A DNA stretch of 33,102 nt from a virus, in the IMG/VR virus record IMGVR_UViG_3300044646_001371, positions 1 to 33,102 of that record, one strand, 5' to 3'. Position numbers and translations under genes: made by a program. A model generated the notes under the pieces. That model searched no databases. It was not told where the DNA came from and saw nothing but the letters and a program-made list of their open reading frames with translations. Positions 8,831-17,110 of this stretch are shown here, in pieces. Each line of letters begins with the position of its first letter. Positions within the stretch are counted from its first letter, which is position 1.

Positions 8831-10132
8831 ATGAAGAAAGAAGTAAATTTCAATGTTTTCAATGTAAGCGGTAACAACTCTTTGCCAGTAGTTACTGAAG
8901 ATACGAGAACAAGATATGGATGGATTCCATTTGGCATTAATGGACACGATGATTTCTTTGATGCAGTTAATATTGCATACAATCAATCAACAACTAATGC
9001 AGCCTGTATAGAAGGTATTGCAGATTTAATATTTGGTAAAGGTATCTACTCAAAGAATGAGGCGTTTAATCCTATCCTACAAAAGATACTACCGCAAGAG
9101 GATGTTAAAAGAGCAGCATTCGATTTAAAATTGTTTGGTAATGCTGCATTCCAAGTTTATTGGAACGATGACCATACGAAGATAATTAAGTTTTATCACG
9201 TGCCTGTTCAAACACTTCGTGCTGAAAAGATATATGATAATCCTCGTATTGAGAACTACTACTATTGTGTAGATTGGAACGACCAAAGAAAAGTAAGAGA
9301 TAAGAAAAAGATTCCTGCTTTTGAAACATCATCAGAGAAGATGGAAATACTTTGGGTTAAGAATTATACTCCTAATCTTTATTACTATTCCCTACCTGAT
9401 TGGATTTCAGCATTTCAGTATTCAATTGTAGAAGCTGAATTAAGTAACTTACACACAAACAATATCTTAAATGGTTTCTTACCAATGGTAATGTTGAATA
9501 TGAATAGTGGTATTCCAGCACCTGAAGAAAGACAAACTATTGAAGATTTATTATACGCTAAATTTACAGGCACTAATAACGCAGGTAAGTTTATGTTATC
9601 ATTCAATGATGACCCTGCTACTAAACCAACTATCGATGTAATTCAAATCGATAATCTGCATGAGAAGTTTAGTTATGTAGCAGAATACGCACAAGATAGA
9701 ATATTAGTTGCACATAGAATTACTTCACCTCTTTTATTTGGTATTAGAACTGCTAACAACGGATTCTCTTCTCAATCGGAGGAAATGAAAACCGCATTTA
9801 GTATCTTACAAACAATGACAATTGCACCATTCCAAAACGTAATCTTAAATATTTTAGATTATGCTATGACTTGTGGTGGATACGATAACGCAGAATTATA
9901 CTTTGAGCAATTAACTCCATTAGTAATCTTATCACAACAAGCTGAAGAAACAGGTCAAACTGTTGAACAAATTGAAGAAGATACAAACGATGCTATGGAA
10001 AATCCTGCAGCTACCGAAGATACGGGTGATGCAGACCCGCAAGATATTGCACCAGATGAACCAATCGAAAGATTTGAGTATGGTTTAAGTGGAGCATTTT
10101 TTAAAAAAGAATACACAACTGAAAAAATATAA
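8831..10132 (+). CDS. Portal protein
   Basis: 433 residues, the usual portal length. Features typical of the HK97/PBSX-type portal family are the N-terminal region with YNQSTTNAACIEGIADLIFGKG (about 50-71, interrupted here only for description), a central FTGTNNAGKFML segment (about 244-255) and a SPLLFGI...GFSSQSEEM segment (about 299-318) followed by long helices. The acidic C-terminus (about 370-410) is probably flexible. Twelve copies would form the ring at the capsid vertex through which DNA is packaged by the terminase. The gene follows the capsid gene rather than the terminase, an unusual order. Confidence 0.85.
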   Translation: MKKEVNFNVFNVSGNNSLPVVTEDTRTRYGWIPFGINGHDDFFDAVNIAYNQSTTNAACIEGIADLIFGKGIYSKNEAFNPILQKILPQEDVKRAAFDLKLFGNAAFQVYWNDDHTKIIKFYHVPVQTLRAEKIYDNPRIENYYYCVDWNDQRKVRDKKKIPAFETSSEKMEILWVKNYTPNLYYYSLPDWISAFQYSIVEAELSNLHTNNILNGFLPMVMLNMNSGIPAPEERQTIEDLLYAKFTGTNNAGKFMLSFNDDPATKPTIDVIQIDNLHEKFSYVAEYAQDRILVAHRITSPLLFGIRTANNGFSSQSEEMKTAFSILQTMTIAPFQNVILNILDYAMTCGGYDNAELYFEQLTPLVILSQQAEETGQTVEQIEEDTNDAMENPAATEDTGDADPQDIAPDEPIERFEYGLSGAFFKKEYTTEKI

Positions 10133-10135
10133 GAT

Positions 10136-10648
10136 ATGGCAACCGCATTATTTATTACGAGAAACGACATAATTAAAAATACTCCTTTACAGGGAGCTAT
10201 TGATGCAGATGCGTTGTTACCATTTATGCATACTGCACAGGTAAAATACTTAAAGAATCTTTTAGGTACTGTATTATACGATTATTTGAGTGCACAAATT
10301 GAAACTCAAACTCCATTTACTGGCAGATATGCTGAATTGATGACTGACCACGTTAAACCAACCCTTATTTGGTATGCGTGTGTAGAATATATTCCTTTCA
10401 GTTCTATACAATTCAAATCTAATGGTGCTGTGAAGCAACAGAGTGAGCAAGGCGTCGCTCCATCTAAATCGGAGATAGATTACCTTCAAGCGCAAGCAAG
10501 AGCAAATGCTGACTACTATGCGTTGAGATTACAAAACTTTTGTATTTCATATTCGCAAGATATTCCACAATACTTACAAAGTGTTGGAAATCAAACACAA
10601 ATTTACCCAGACCAAACGAATCAATATTTTGGTGGTATTCAATTATAA
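10136..10648 (+). CDS. Head-tail connector (DUF6712-like)
   Basis: 170 residues, mainly helical. The pattern LFITRNDIIKNTPLQG...DADALLPFMHTAQ...YLKNLLG at the N-terminus and a C-terminal Tyr/Gln-rich tail match a family encoded right after portals in Bacteroidetes phages, which I recall as DUF6712 and which is thought to be an adaptor under the portal ring. The position, three bases after the portal gene, agrees. The specific family name is from memory; the connector role is from context. Confidence 0.6.
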   Translation: MATALFITRNDIIKNTPLQGAIDADALLPFMHTAQVKYLKNLLGTVLYDYLSAQIETQTPFTGRYAELMTDHVKPTLIWYACVEYIPFSSIQFKSNGAVKQQSEQGVAPSKSEIDYLQAQARANADYYALRLQNFCISYSQDIPQYLQSVGNQTQIYPDQTNQYFGGIQL

Positions 10649-10654
10649 TAAACT

Positions 10655-11200
10655 ATGAGCTACTTACAATATAATCAGAAAGTAAACTATACATTGTATT
10701 ACAATGCTTTAGATTATTTTGAAACTATAATGACTAATCATCCACAAATCGCTAAAGTAACAACTGGCGATATTACTGAAGTTGATGAAAGAGAGTTTCC
10801 TATGTATCCATTAGGTAATGTGAACATATTGAGTAGCACGATATCTGATTCTACAACTCGTCACGAAATACAATTAGTAATTGCTGACAAGATTAAGAAT
10901 AAAGATAACGAATCAAATCCTATTACAAATGAACAAACGATTCCGTTTTATGGAGTTGATGATACAGTTGATATTCTTGCTAACACTTTGGCAATTATCA
11001 ATGACCTTACTTCTTTTACACAATATTCAGTAGGGGCATTCGATATAGATGGTGAAATAGTATGTGAACCATTTATGGAAAGATTCAACAATGGATTAGC
11101 AGGACATGCAGCTACATTTACATTAGTAACACATAACGATAGACCTCGTTGTTTATTTAATTTGTTACCATCTGGCTCATATCCTAATCCTACTTGCTAA
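10655..11200 (+). CDS. Neck protein, candidate tail terminator / head completion
   Basis: 181 residues of mixed alpha/beta. Between the connector and the HK97-gp10-like gene is where tail-terminator or head-completion proteins are usually encoded. The C-terminal part (ERFNNGLAGHAATFTLVT, then NDRPRCLF and a final Cys) resembles a family seen at this place in related phages. No catalytic motif is visible. Its stop overlaps the next ATG by one base (TAATG), so translation is coupled. Confidence 0.5.
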   Translation: MSYLQYNQKVNYTLYYNALDYFETIMTNHPQIAKVTTGDITEVDEREFPMYPLGNVNILSSTISDSTTRHEIQLVIADKIKNKDNESNPITNEQTIPFYGVDDTVDILANTLAIINDLTSFTQYSVGAFDIDGEIVCEPFMERFNNGLAGHAATFTLVTHNDRPRCLFNLLPSGSYPNPTC

Positions 11201-11595
11201 TGGCTTCATCAAAAATACAATTACCTTTAAAGAACGTTGCAAAGCAGATACGAAATGTAGCATCTGCTTTAGCACCACGTAAAACGGGCAATCTTCGTAA
11301 TGTATTACGTTCATATAATACGCCCGATAGAATGGTTAAATTTGGAAAGAATGGTTCAGCAAATATTACGTTTTTCTTTGCGCCTCCTGGAGCTACTTAT
11401 GGTAAATACTGGAACAAACCATACGGAAGTGGTAATGGTACAACTGCAAAGATTAAGAGTAGATATCCACAACACTTCGACTACGCTGATAAAGCATATA
11501 AAGACCAGACTGTTAAGAAGTTAATTAAGGATTATACTAAAGCATTAGGTAAGCAAGTAGCAACTGAATTAAGAGAAGCAGTAAGAGCAAAGTAA
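11200..11595 (+). CDS. HK97-gp10-like neck / tail completion protein
   Basis: 131 residues from the ATG at 11200. An in-frame TTG six bases upstream is less likely. The N-terminal helix followed by ALAPRKTGNLRNVLRSY is the hallmark of the HK97-gp10-like family (basic helix, then KTGxLR). A Gly-rich beta region (FFFAPPGATYGKYWN) and C-terminal basic helices follow. Such proteins sit at the head-tail interface. The start overlaps the stop of the preceding gene. Confidence 0.7.
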   Translation: MASSKIQLPLKNVAKQIRNVASALAPRKTGNLRNVLRSYNTPDRMVKFGKNGSANITFFFAPPGATYGKYWNKPYGSGNGTTAKIKSRYPQHFDYADKAYKDQTVKKLIKDYTKALGKQVATELREAVRAK

Positions 11596-11620
11596 CCATC
11601 ACTTACTTTTTTAAAAACAA

Positions 11621-11629
11621 TGGTTAAAG
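11621..11629 (+). promoter_or_regulatory. TGTTAAA-like element before the distal tail genes
   Basis: TGGTTAAAG, a one-base variant, 17 bases before the start at 11647, with CTTTTTT about 8 bases upstream. Confidence 0.35.
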
Positions 11630-11646
11630 TCATAAAGGAAATATAG

Positions 11647-12813
11647 ATGTCTTTAAGTATAGTACAAACTCCAGCAACGTGTTCATTAGCACAATCACCA
11701 ATTATATTTTCCGTAGTGGAAAGTACAACTGCTACCGTCTTACAGGATGGTTTTCAATATTTGTGCGATTTGTATTATTGGAAAGGAACTCCAAGCAATT
11801 CAGGCTCGGTAGATTACATATTATCAAAATATCCTAACACATCTTTACATGGTATTTTTGATTTAAACAGAATTATCAATTCAACACTTACTGATTTAGC
11901 ACAAGCTAACCAATCAAACGTAATATACTTTGCGGGAGATTTCTATTGGCAGTATCCATCAGGAAGTACATATGTAACAGGTTCGCATGTAAAATCTGAT
12001 GTGTATAAAGCATTAGATGGATATTCAATATTCCAAGAACCAATCGGACAAGCTATATTTAATAAAACACCACATTGGCCTTTGATGACTGATGGACCAG
12101 CAACACAATCTGCATTCATTACAAATGAAGGAGTGGCGAGTGTATATGTTGGTACAACGGGTGGTGGAACTGCTCCTACAAAGATAGTTTATACATCTAA
12201 TTTGGGAAGTGCGGACTATACTGTGACAGGTAATACAAATACATCAGGTCAGGTTGCACAATATCCAATAGGACCAGCAGAAAGTGGATTCCCATTATCG
12301 ACTAGTGGATTAACTTATTTTACTACACAAGCATATAATGGTAGTACACCAATAGGAACAAAGATAACTTATAATATTGTTTGTACTCAAAAGTATCCAA
12401 ACATTCGTATCAAATGGAAAAATAGATACGGACAATTTGATTGGTTCAATTTCAATATGATAAATAGACAAGGATTCAATACTGAAAGAAGAACTTATCA
12501 ACCACAATTAGGAAGTTGGCAAGCATCTACATTATCATACAACAACTATGATAGTGCAACTCTAAACTATATTACGGATTCTACACAAACTCTTTCAGTT
12601 CAATCTGACTGGGTTGATGAAGCATACAACGATATATTCAAAGAATTATTAGTTGCTGATGAAATATATTGGATATACGATGAAAGTACAGGAGATTTAA
12701 GACCTATCACTATATCAACTGATTCTATCACATTTAAGACAGGAGTAGTTGATAAGGTAATTCAATACGGATTCGACTTTAAGTGGGGACAAAATTATAA
12801 ATTGATTATCTAA
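11647..12813 (+). CDS. Distal tail / minor tail protein
   Basis: 388 residues. The N-terminal half contains FDLNRIINSTLTDLAQ and IYFAGDFYWQYPSGS, then a Gly/Ser/Thr-rich insertion (about 165-240). The segment YPNIRIKWKNRYGQFDWFNF (about 251-270) is a pattern I associate with minor tail proteins of Bacteroidetes phages. The C-terminus (EIYWIYDESTGDLRPI, FDFKWGQNYKLII) is beta-rich. It sits at the head of the baseplate genes and shares one base with the next gene, which fits a Dit-like adaptor, although the exact role is inferred. Confidence 0.55.
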   Translation: MSLSIVQTPATCSLAQSPIIFSVVESTTATVLQDGFQYLCDLYYWKGTPSNSGSVDYILSKYPNTSLHGIFDLNRIINSTLTDLAQANQSNVIYFAGDFYWQYPSGSTYVTGSHVKSDVYKALDGYSIFQEPIGQAIFNKTPHWPLMTDGPATQSAFITNEGVASVYVGTTGGGTAPTKIVYTSNLGSADYTVTGNTNTSGQVAQYPIGPAESGFPLSTSGLTYFTTQAYNGSTPIGTKITYNIVCTQKYPNIRIKWKNRYGQFDWFNFNMINRQGFNTERRTYQPQLGSWQASTLSYNNYDSATLNYITDSTQTLSVQSDWVDEAYNDIFKELLVADEIYWIYDESTGDLRPITISTDSITFKTGVVDKVIQYGFDFKWGQNYKLII

Positions 12814-14753
12814 TGGGAGTAACGAGTACACAAGGTTTTGTATTTAAACTGATAGCAAACGGAACTCAATTAGACTTGTTTGATGATGAAGATATCTTAA
12901 TATCAGATAACGTAACAGGTCTATTTGATATTGGTGTGCTACCATCAGATTTTACTCGTCAAATTACTGTACCCGGCACAAAGAAGAATAACGCTTTCTT
13001 TGAGCACGTTTACGATATATCGGTTGTTAACCCATACCTTTTTGCAACGAACACAAAAGTTCCTTGCTATTTGGATTTTGATGGTATCTATTTATCAGAT
13101 GGATACTTACAATTAAACAAAGTAAATGTTCTTGCTAATAAGTTCATTGAGAGCTATGAGATAACTATCTTCGGTGGACTATCTTCATTTGCAAGAGATA
13201 TCAATAGAAATTTCCTAACCGACTTATCTTCTCTTTCACAATACAATCATACTGCATCCTACGAAGCTATTTCAGCAAGTTGGCAAGGTAATCTTTTCAA
13301 TGGCGATATAGTTTATCCTCTTGCAGATTATGGTAGTGGATATCAATATACACAAGGTAGTTTACAAACATTTGGAATGAATACCTTTGATGGTGCTTTG
13401 ACTGTACAAAACTTTAAACCTGCTATACGAGCTAAAGCAGTATTAGATGCAATATTTGAAGAAGCAGGATACACATACACATCATCATTTTTGAATTCAG
13501 GTGTATTGGATGATGTATATATGATTTGCAACTACGCACTTAAATATCCTGAATTTACAGGTGTTGATTTAGAAACCTATGGTAAAATAAAAGTAGGTGC
13601 TATTTCAGGTAGTGGAATGACAGACGTTCAATTACCATCAAATACTTTTGTAACATTACCTTGGTATAATACATTAGTAGATGCGCAAGGCTTTTATAAT
13701 AATGGTGCATATAGAATAGATAAGAGAACTAATTTAGAAGGTATTCTAAACCTTAATGTAAACGTAAGTTGCTCGGTAAATAATATGCCGGGTACGTTTA
13801 GTGCAAATGGTACCTGGCAATTACAAATGGTTGAAACAGGCAGTTCTACTGCATATGGATTAACTGCTATACAATCTTATATTGTATTCTTTGACCAATT
13901 ACAACAAAGTAGAACGGGTGGTATAAACACTACATACGAATTACAAACACAATTTAAATTGTATGATATACCCGCTGGTAACTATTACTTTCAGGTAAAA
14001 CAAAGACCTAATTTTGCATCACCAACGGTTCAACCAACGGTAATAATGGACCCAGGTGAAACAAATAAATCTTATATAGAAATTAAGCAAGTAAACCAAG
14101 CAGCTGATGGTAGAATTATGGATATACCATCTAATATGCCATATGGTACTAATGGAATTAAGCAAATTGATTTTATATTAGGTTTGCAAAAGAAATTCAA
14201 TCTAATCATTTATCCAAATAAGACAAGAACAAATGAATTCATTATTGAAACATTTAATGATTGGTATAAAAGAGGTGAAGTAAAAGATTTTAATAAATAC
14301 ATTAATTTAGATAAACGAATTGAGGTAATTCCTGCAAACAACCTTGCAGTAAATAAACTTAATTTTGGAGATACATTGGATAACGATTATATCTCTCAAC
14401 AATTCAATAAAGAAGCAAATAGAGAATATGGTAAATCATATTATATAGATACAACAAACTTCTTCTCACAAGGAGAGTTTAATGTTAAAACAACGTTTGC
14501 TTCTGACCCATTAATTAGAATACCAGGTACAGGTTTATCGGGTAGTGTTGGTGGTATTACACCGCCTCTACCTACATGCGCAGTATATACTGTAGGACCA
14601 GTATTTACGGGTGGATTTACTTATTGGATTAATTGCGATGGAACTAATCAATCTACTTATATTGATTATGGACAAACAATTAATATAGGATGTGCACAAA
14701 TCGGTTCAGTATCAGCTAACGGCCCTGTAACTTATATAACTTCATGCGAATAA
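12813..14753 (+). CDS. Tail hub / baseplate protein, N-terminal portion
   Basis: 646 residues. Residues about 25-75 contain EDILISDNVTGLFDIGVLPS and DFTRQITVPGTKKNNAFF, a conserved opening of the large hub-like tail proteins of Bacteroidetes phages. A middle region (about 440-520) with QKKFNLIIYPNKTRTNEFII and DFNKYINLDKRIEVIP also fits that family. The last ~60 residues form a Cys-containing module (CAVYTVGPVF... to TSCE) unlike the rest. In related phages I would expect the protein to continue, and the expected remainder seems to be encoded in the next gene, one base away. See the finding on a split hub. Confidence 0.6.
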   Translation: MGVTSTQGFVFKLIANGTQLDLFDDEDILISDNVTGLFDIGVLPSDFTRQITVPGTKKNNAFFEHVYDISVVNPYLFATNTKVPCYLDFDGIYLSDGYLQLNKVNVLANKFIESYEITIFGGLSSFARDINRNFLTDLSSLSQYNHTASYEAISASWQGNLFNGDIVYPLADYGSGYQYTQGSLQTFGMNTFDGALTVQNFKPAIRAKAVLDAIFEEAGYTYTSSFLNSGVLDDVYMICNYALKYPEFTGVDLETYGKIKVGAISGSGMTDVQLPSNTFVTLPWYNTLVDAQGFYNNGAYRIDKRTNLEGILNLNVNVSCSVNNMPGTFSANGTWQLQMVETGSSTAYGLTAIQSYIVFFDQLQQSRTGGINTTYELQTQFKLYDIPAGNYYFQVKQRPNFASPTVQPTVIMDPGETNKSYIEIKQVNQAADGRIMDIPSNMPYGTNGIKQIDFILGLQKKFNLIIYPNKTRTNEFIIETFNDWYKRGEVKDFNKYINLDKRIEVIPANNLAVNKLNFGDTLDNDYISQQFNKEANREYGKSYYIDTTNFFSQGEFNVKTTFASDPLIRIPGTGLSGSVGGITPPLPTCAVYTVGPVFTGGFTYWINCDGTNQSTYIDYGQTINIGCAQIGSVSANGPVTYITSCE

Positions 14754-14754
14754 T

Positions 14755-17109
14755 ATGGCTCAGATAATACCAATCAAAATACCTACTTATATATCAGCAG
14801 CAGATTTTGCTCCTGCTAGGGTATTACCACGTTTATTATATTATAACGGATTGGTTGAGTGTGAAAATTTCTATATAGAAAGTGGCTCGCTTACAAGGTC
14901 AGGTGTGGTTAAAGAAGAAACCGCATTTCCATATTTTGATAACTACAATGTAGTAACAGGAAGTTTTCCGAGTGCAGGTTCTGATTCACTTTTATTTAAT
15001 AATGAAGGAGCTGCATATGGTGCTTTACCAACTGGCAGTTTATATACAAAGTATTGGGAAACATATATAAATTTATTATATAATCCAACTACGAGATTAT
15101 TGAATTGTGATGCAATAATTCCATTAGCTGATTATTTCAATATGGAATTGAATGATATAGTAGAGTTCAGAGGAAACTACTATCATCTTCGTGCAATCAA
15201 TGATTACAATTTAAAAAATGGTGAATGTAAGATTCAGTTATTAGGCCCAATATTAGAAGATGCATTACAACTTGCTAACCCAGGTTGTAACTTTGGATTT
15301 ATATTAGAGCAAGTAGCAGGTACAACAACTACCACTACAACAACAGCTGCTCCTACTACGACTACTACCACTACTACGGTAGCACCAACTACGACTACAA
15401 CAACTGCTGGTGGAACTACGACTACAACTACGGGCGGACCAACTACTACAACTACTACGTTTAGTAACAACCCTTGTAATTGTGTTGAGATTAATCTAAC
15501 ATCAGAAGGTGGTGAAGTTGCGACATTCAACTGTTATGGACAGAATGAGAATTATGTTTATATGACAGGTGGTACTAAATACTTATGTGCAGCTGTAATA
15601 GGTGGATTATTGCAAGTATCAATTGTATCAGGAACAGGAACCTTCTCACCTATTGGTAATTGTAAGACTGGAGCATGTCCTCCGGCAACTACGACTACAA
15701 CTACGACTACTGCAGCACCTACTACTACTACGACTAGTACAACAACTACTACATTAGGTCCGACTATATTCAGAGCAGCTAACTGCCAGGATATTTTCGA
15801 CTTTAATACATACCAAGCGTTTGTAACATCTTCACTACAAGTTGGTGATGTATTACAAGATGCTTTTGGAACTTGCTACTCAATTTTAAACTTTGATGGT
15901 GAAGTGCCAGTAGGAACATTAACATATGTTGGAGGCTCAGGAAGTTGTGGACAGGCACCTTGTGTTACTACAACTACAACCGCAGCACCATTCTGTAATA
16001 CTTGGGAAGTAAGTAACGCAACAGGCGCAGGATACTACATCAAATACAAATATTGTGGAGATACGACATTCTCTTACCCAGAAATACCTGCATCTTCTAC
16101 GAGAACATTCTGTGTTCAAAATAATCAGATATTCAACGCATTTGGTGCACCATTAACATTTACTAATTTAGGTATAACTTGCTCCGCTACGACTACTACA
16201 ACTACGACTACCGCAGCACCTACAACTACAACTACTACGACTAGAGCACCTTATTGTTCTATTTGGACAGCTGAAAATGCATTTGGAGCTGGATATACAA
16301 TCAGATACAAATATTGTGGTTCAGTTGATAATACGTTTGTAGAAGTTCCACCATTTACTACTATTAGTTTATGTGTACAAAGTGGTGATATATCTAATTT
16401 AGGTAATCCAATTGTATTAACTGAAAGTAGTGCAAGTTGTATAGCAACGACTACAACAACAACAACAACGGCTGCACCGACTACGACAACCACAACTACA
16501 AGAGCACCTTATTGTTCGTTCTGGACTGCAAGTAACGCATTTGGAGCTGGATACAATATTCAATACACTTATTGTGGAGCAACAGGTTCGACATTTGTAG
16601 AAGTTCCTGCTAACACATCAATTATACTTTGTGTTCAATCAGGTCAAATTAGTAATTTAGGTAATCCAATCTTATTAACTGAAGATAGTGGAAGTTGTAT
16701 AGCAACAACTACAACTACTACGTTGGCTCCTACGACTACTACAACTACATTGCCAGTAGGATGTTTCATCTACGATGTAACTAACAACGGAGCAGGTTCT
16801 GCATTCTTCGATTACCAATATTGTAATGGTGGATATATCCGTGAAGATTTAGCAGGTGGTGGAGCATCGACAAGTGTTTGTGTGTTGAATGGTAATATCA
16901 GTTCTTCATACGCACCAATGGTAATCACTTTCACAGGTGTTCCGTGTGTAACATCAACTACGACTACAACTTCTACAACTACAACGACTACTTTACCTCC
17001 GTTTAGTAATCCTTGGACTGCAGATGCTTGGTTTGATACATCAGGTTTAAGTTTCGAAGTTGAATACTATAATACAAATAATTCATTCACATCATCAATA
17101 ATAAGTTAA
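14755..17109 (+). CDS. Hub C-terminal-like domain fused to a mucin-like array of Cys modules
   Basis: 784 residues. Residues 1-189 are a folded domain (ARVLPRLLYYNGLVECENFY, YWETYINLLYNPTTRLLNCD, IPLADYFNMELNDIVEFRG, YYHLRAINDYNLKNGECKIQ) that looks like the missing C-terminal part of the preceding hub gene. From residue 190 onward seven Thr-rich tracts separate small domains of about 60-70 residues. Three or four of these are copies of one four-Cys module (C-x3-W-T-x-N-A-F-G-A-G-Y...). The result is a bead-on-a-string rod reaching out of the baseplate. Role in adhesion or host-surface contact is inferred. Confidence 0.65.
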   Translation: MAQIIPIKIPTYISAADFAPARVLPRLLYYNGLVECENFYIESGSLTRSGVVKEETAFPYFDNYNVVTGSFPSAGSDSLLFNNEGAAYGALPTGSLYTKYWETYINLLYNPTTRLLNCDAIIPLADYFNMELNDIVEFRGNYYHLRAINDYNLKNGECKIQLLGPILEDALQLANPGCNFGFILEQVAGTTTTTTTTAAPTTTTTTTTVAPTTTTTTAGGTTTTTTGGPTTTTTTFSNNPCNCVEINLTSEGGEVATFNCYGQNENYVYMTGGTKYLCAAVIGGLLQVSIVSGTGTFSPIGNCKTGACPPATTTTTTTTAAPTTTTTSTTTTTLGPTIFRAANCQDIFDFNTYQAFVTSSLQVGDVLQDAFGTCYSILNFDGEVPVGTLTYVGGSGSCGQAPCVTTTTTAAPFCNTWEVSNATGAGYYIKYKYCGDTTFSYPEIPASSTRTFCVQNNQIFNAFGAPLTFTNLGITCSATTTTTTTTAAPTTTTTTTRAPYCSIWTAENAFGAGYTIRYKYCGSVDNTFVEVPPFTTISLCVQSGDISNLGNPIVLTESSASCIATTTTTTTTAAPTTTTTTTRAPYCSFWTASNAFGAGYNIQYTYCGATGSTFVEVPANTSIILCVQSGQISNLGNPILLTEDSGSCIATTTTTTLAPTTTTTTLPVGCFIYDVTNNGAGSAFFDYQYCNGGYIREDLAGGGASTSVCVLNGNISSSYAPMVITFTGVPCVTSTTTTTSTTTTTTLPPFSNPWTADAWFDTSGLSFEVEYYNTNNSFTSSIIS
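15322..15459 (+). repeat. Thr-rich tract 4
   Basis: Residues 190-235 of the protein at 14755: Thr runs broken by AAP, VAP, AGG and GGP. It begins the mucin-like part. Confidence 0.9.
15688..15753 (+). repeat. Thr-rich tract 5
   Basis: TTTTTTTTAAPTTTTT followed by STTTTT, between two Cys-containing domains. Confidence 0.9.
15967..15981 (+). repeat. Short Thr tract 6
   Basis: Only five Thr codons before AAP and the first four-Cys module. Confidence 0.85.
15982..16182 (+). repeat. Four-Cys module, copy A
   Basis: About 67 residues from AAPFCNTW to the fourth Cys. Shared pattern with other copies: C-x3-W near the start, GAGY, YKYCG, a Cys in the TFCVQ segment and a last Cys. This copy is the most diverged of the W-containing ones. 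Confidence 0.8.
16189..16242 (+). repeat. Thr-rich tract 7
   Basis: TTTTTTTTAAPTTTTTTT between module copies A and B. Confidence 0.9.
16243..16440 (+). repeat. Four-Cys module, copy B
   Basis: RAPYCSIWTAENAFGAGYTI at the start, ending at SSASC. It is closely related to copy C at DNA level too, which points to recent tandem duplication of module plus linker. Confidence 0.85.
16447..16500 (+). repeat. Thr-rich tract 8
   Basis: Same amino-acid pattern as the tract at 16189, but with different Thr codons at many positions. Confidence 0.9.
16501..16698 (+). repeat. Four-Cys module, copy C
   Basis: RAPYCSFWTASNAFGAGYNI at the start, ending at DSGSC; nearest relative is copy B. Confidence 0.85.
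16705..16749 (+). repeat. Thr-rich tract 9
   Basis: TTTTTTLAPTTTTTT before a diverged module (16750-16947, starting LPVGCFIYDV) that keeps four Cys but lacks the Trp. Confidence 0.9.
16951..16992 (+). repeat. Thr-rich tract 10
   Basis: TSTTTTTSTTTTTT, followed by a last ~39-residue domain. Confidence 0.9.
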
Positions 17110-17110
17110 T

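Noticed and set aside
11300-11524. 74-residue + strand frame inside the HK97-gp10-like gene
   Set aside because: It lies entirely within a recognised gene in another frame and shows no family character.
15234-15530. Val-rich minus-strand frame opposite the Thr tract
   Set aside because: Poly-Val is simply the reverse reading of ACN codons (NGT/GTN), not a gene.
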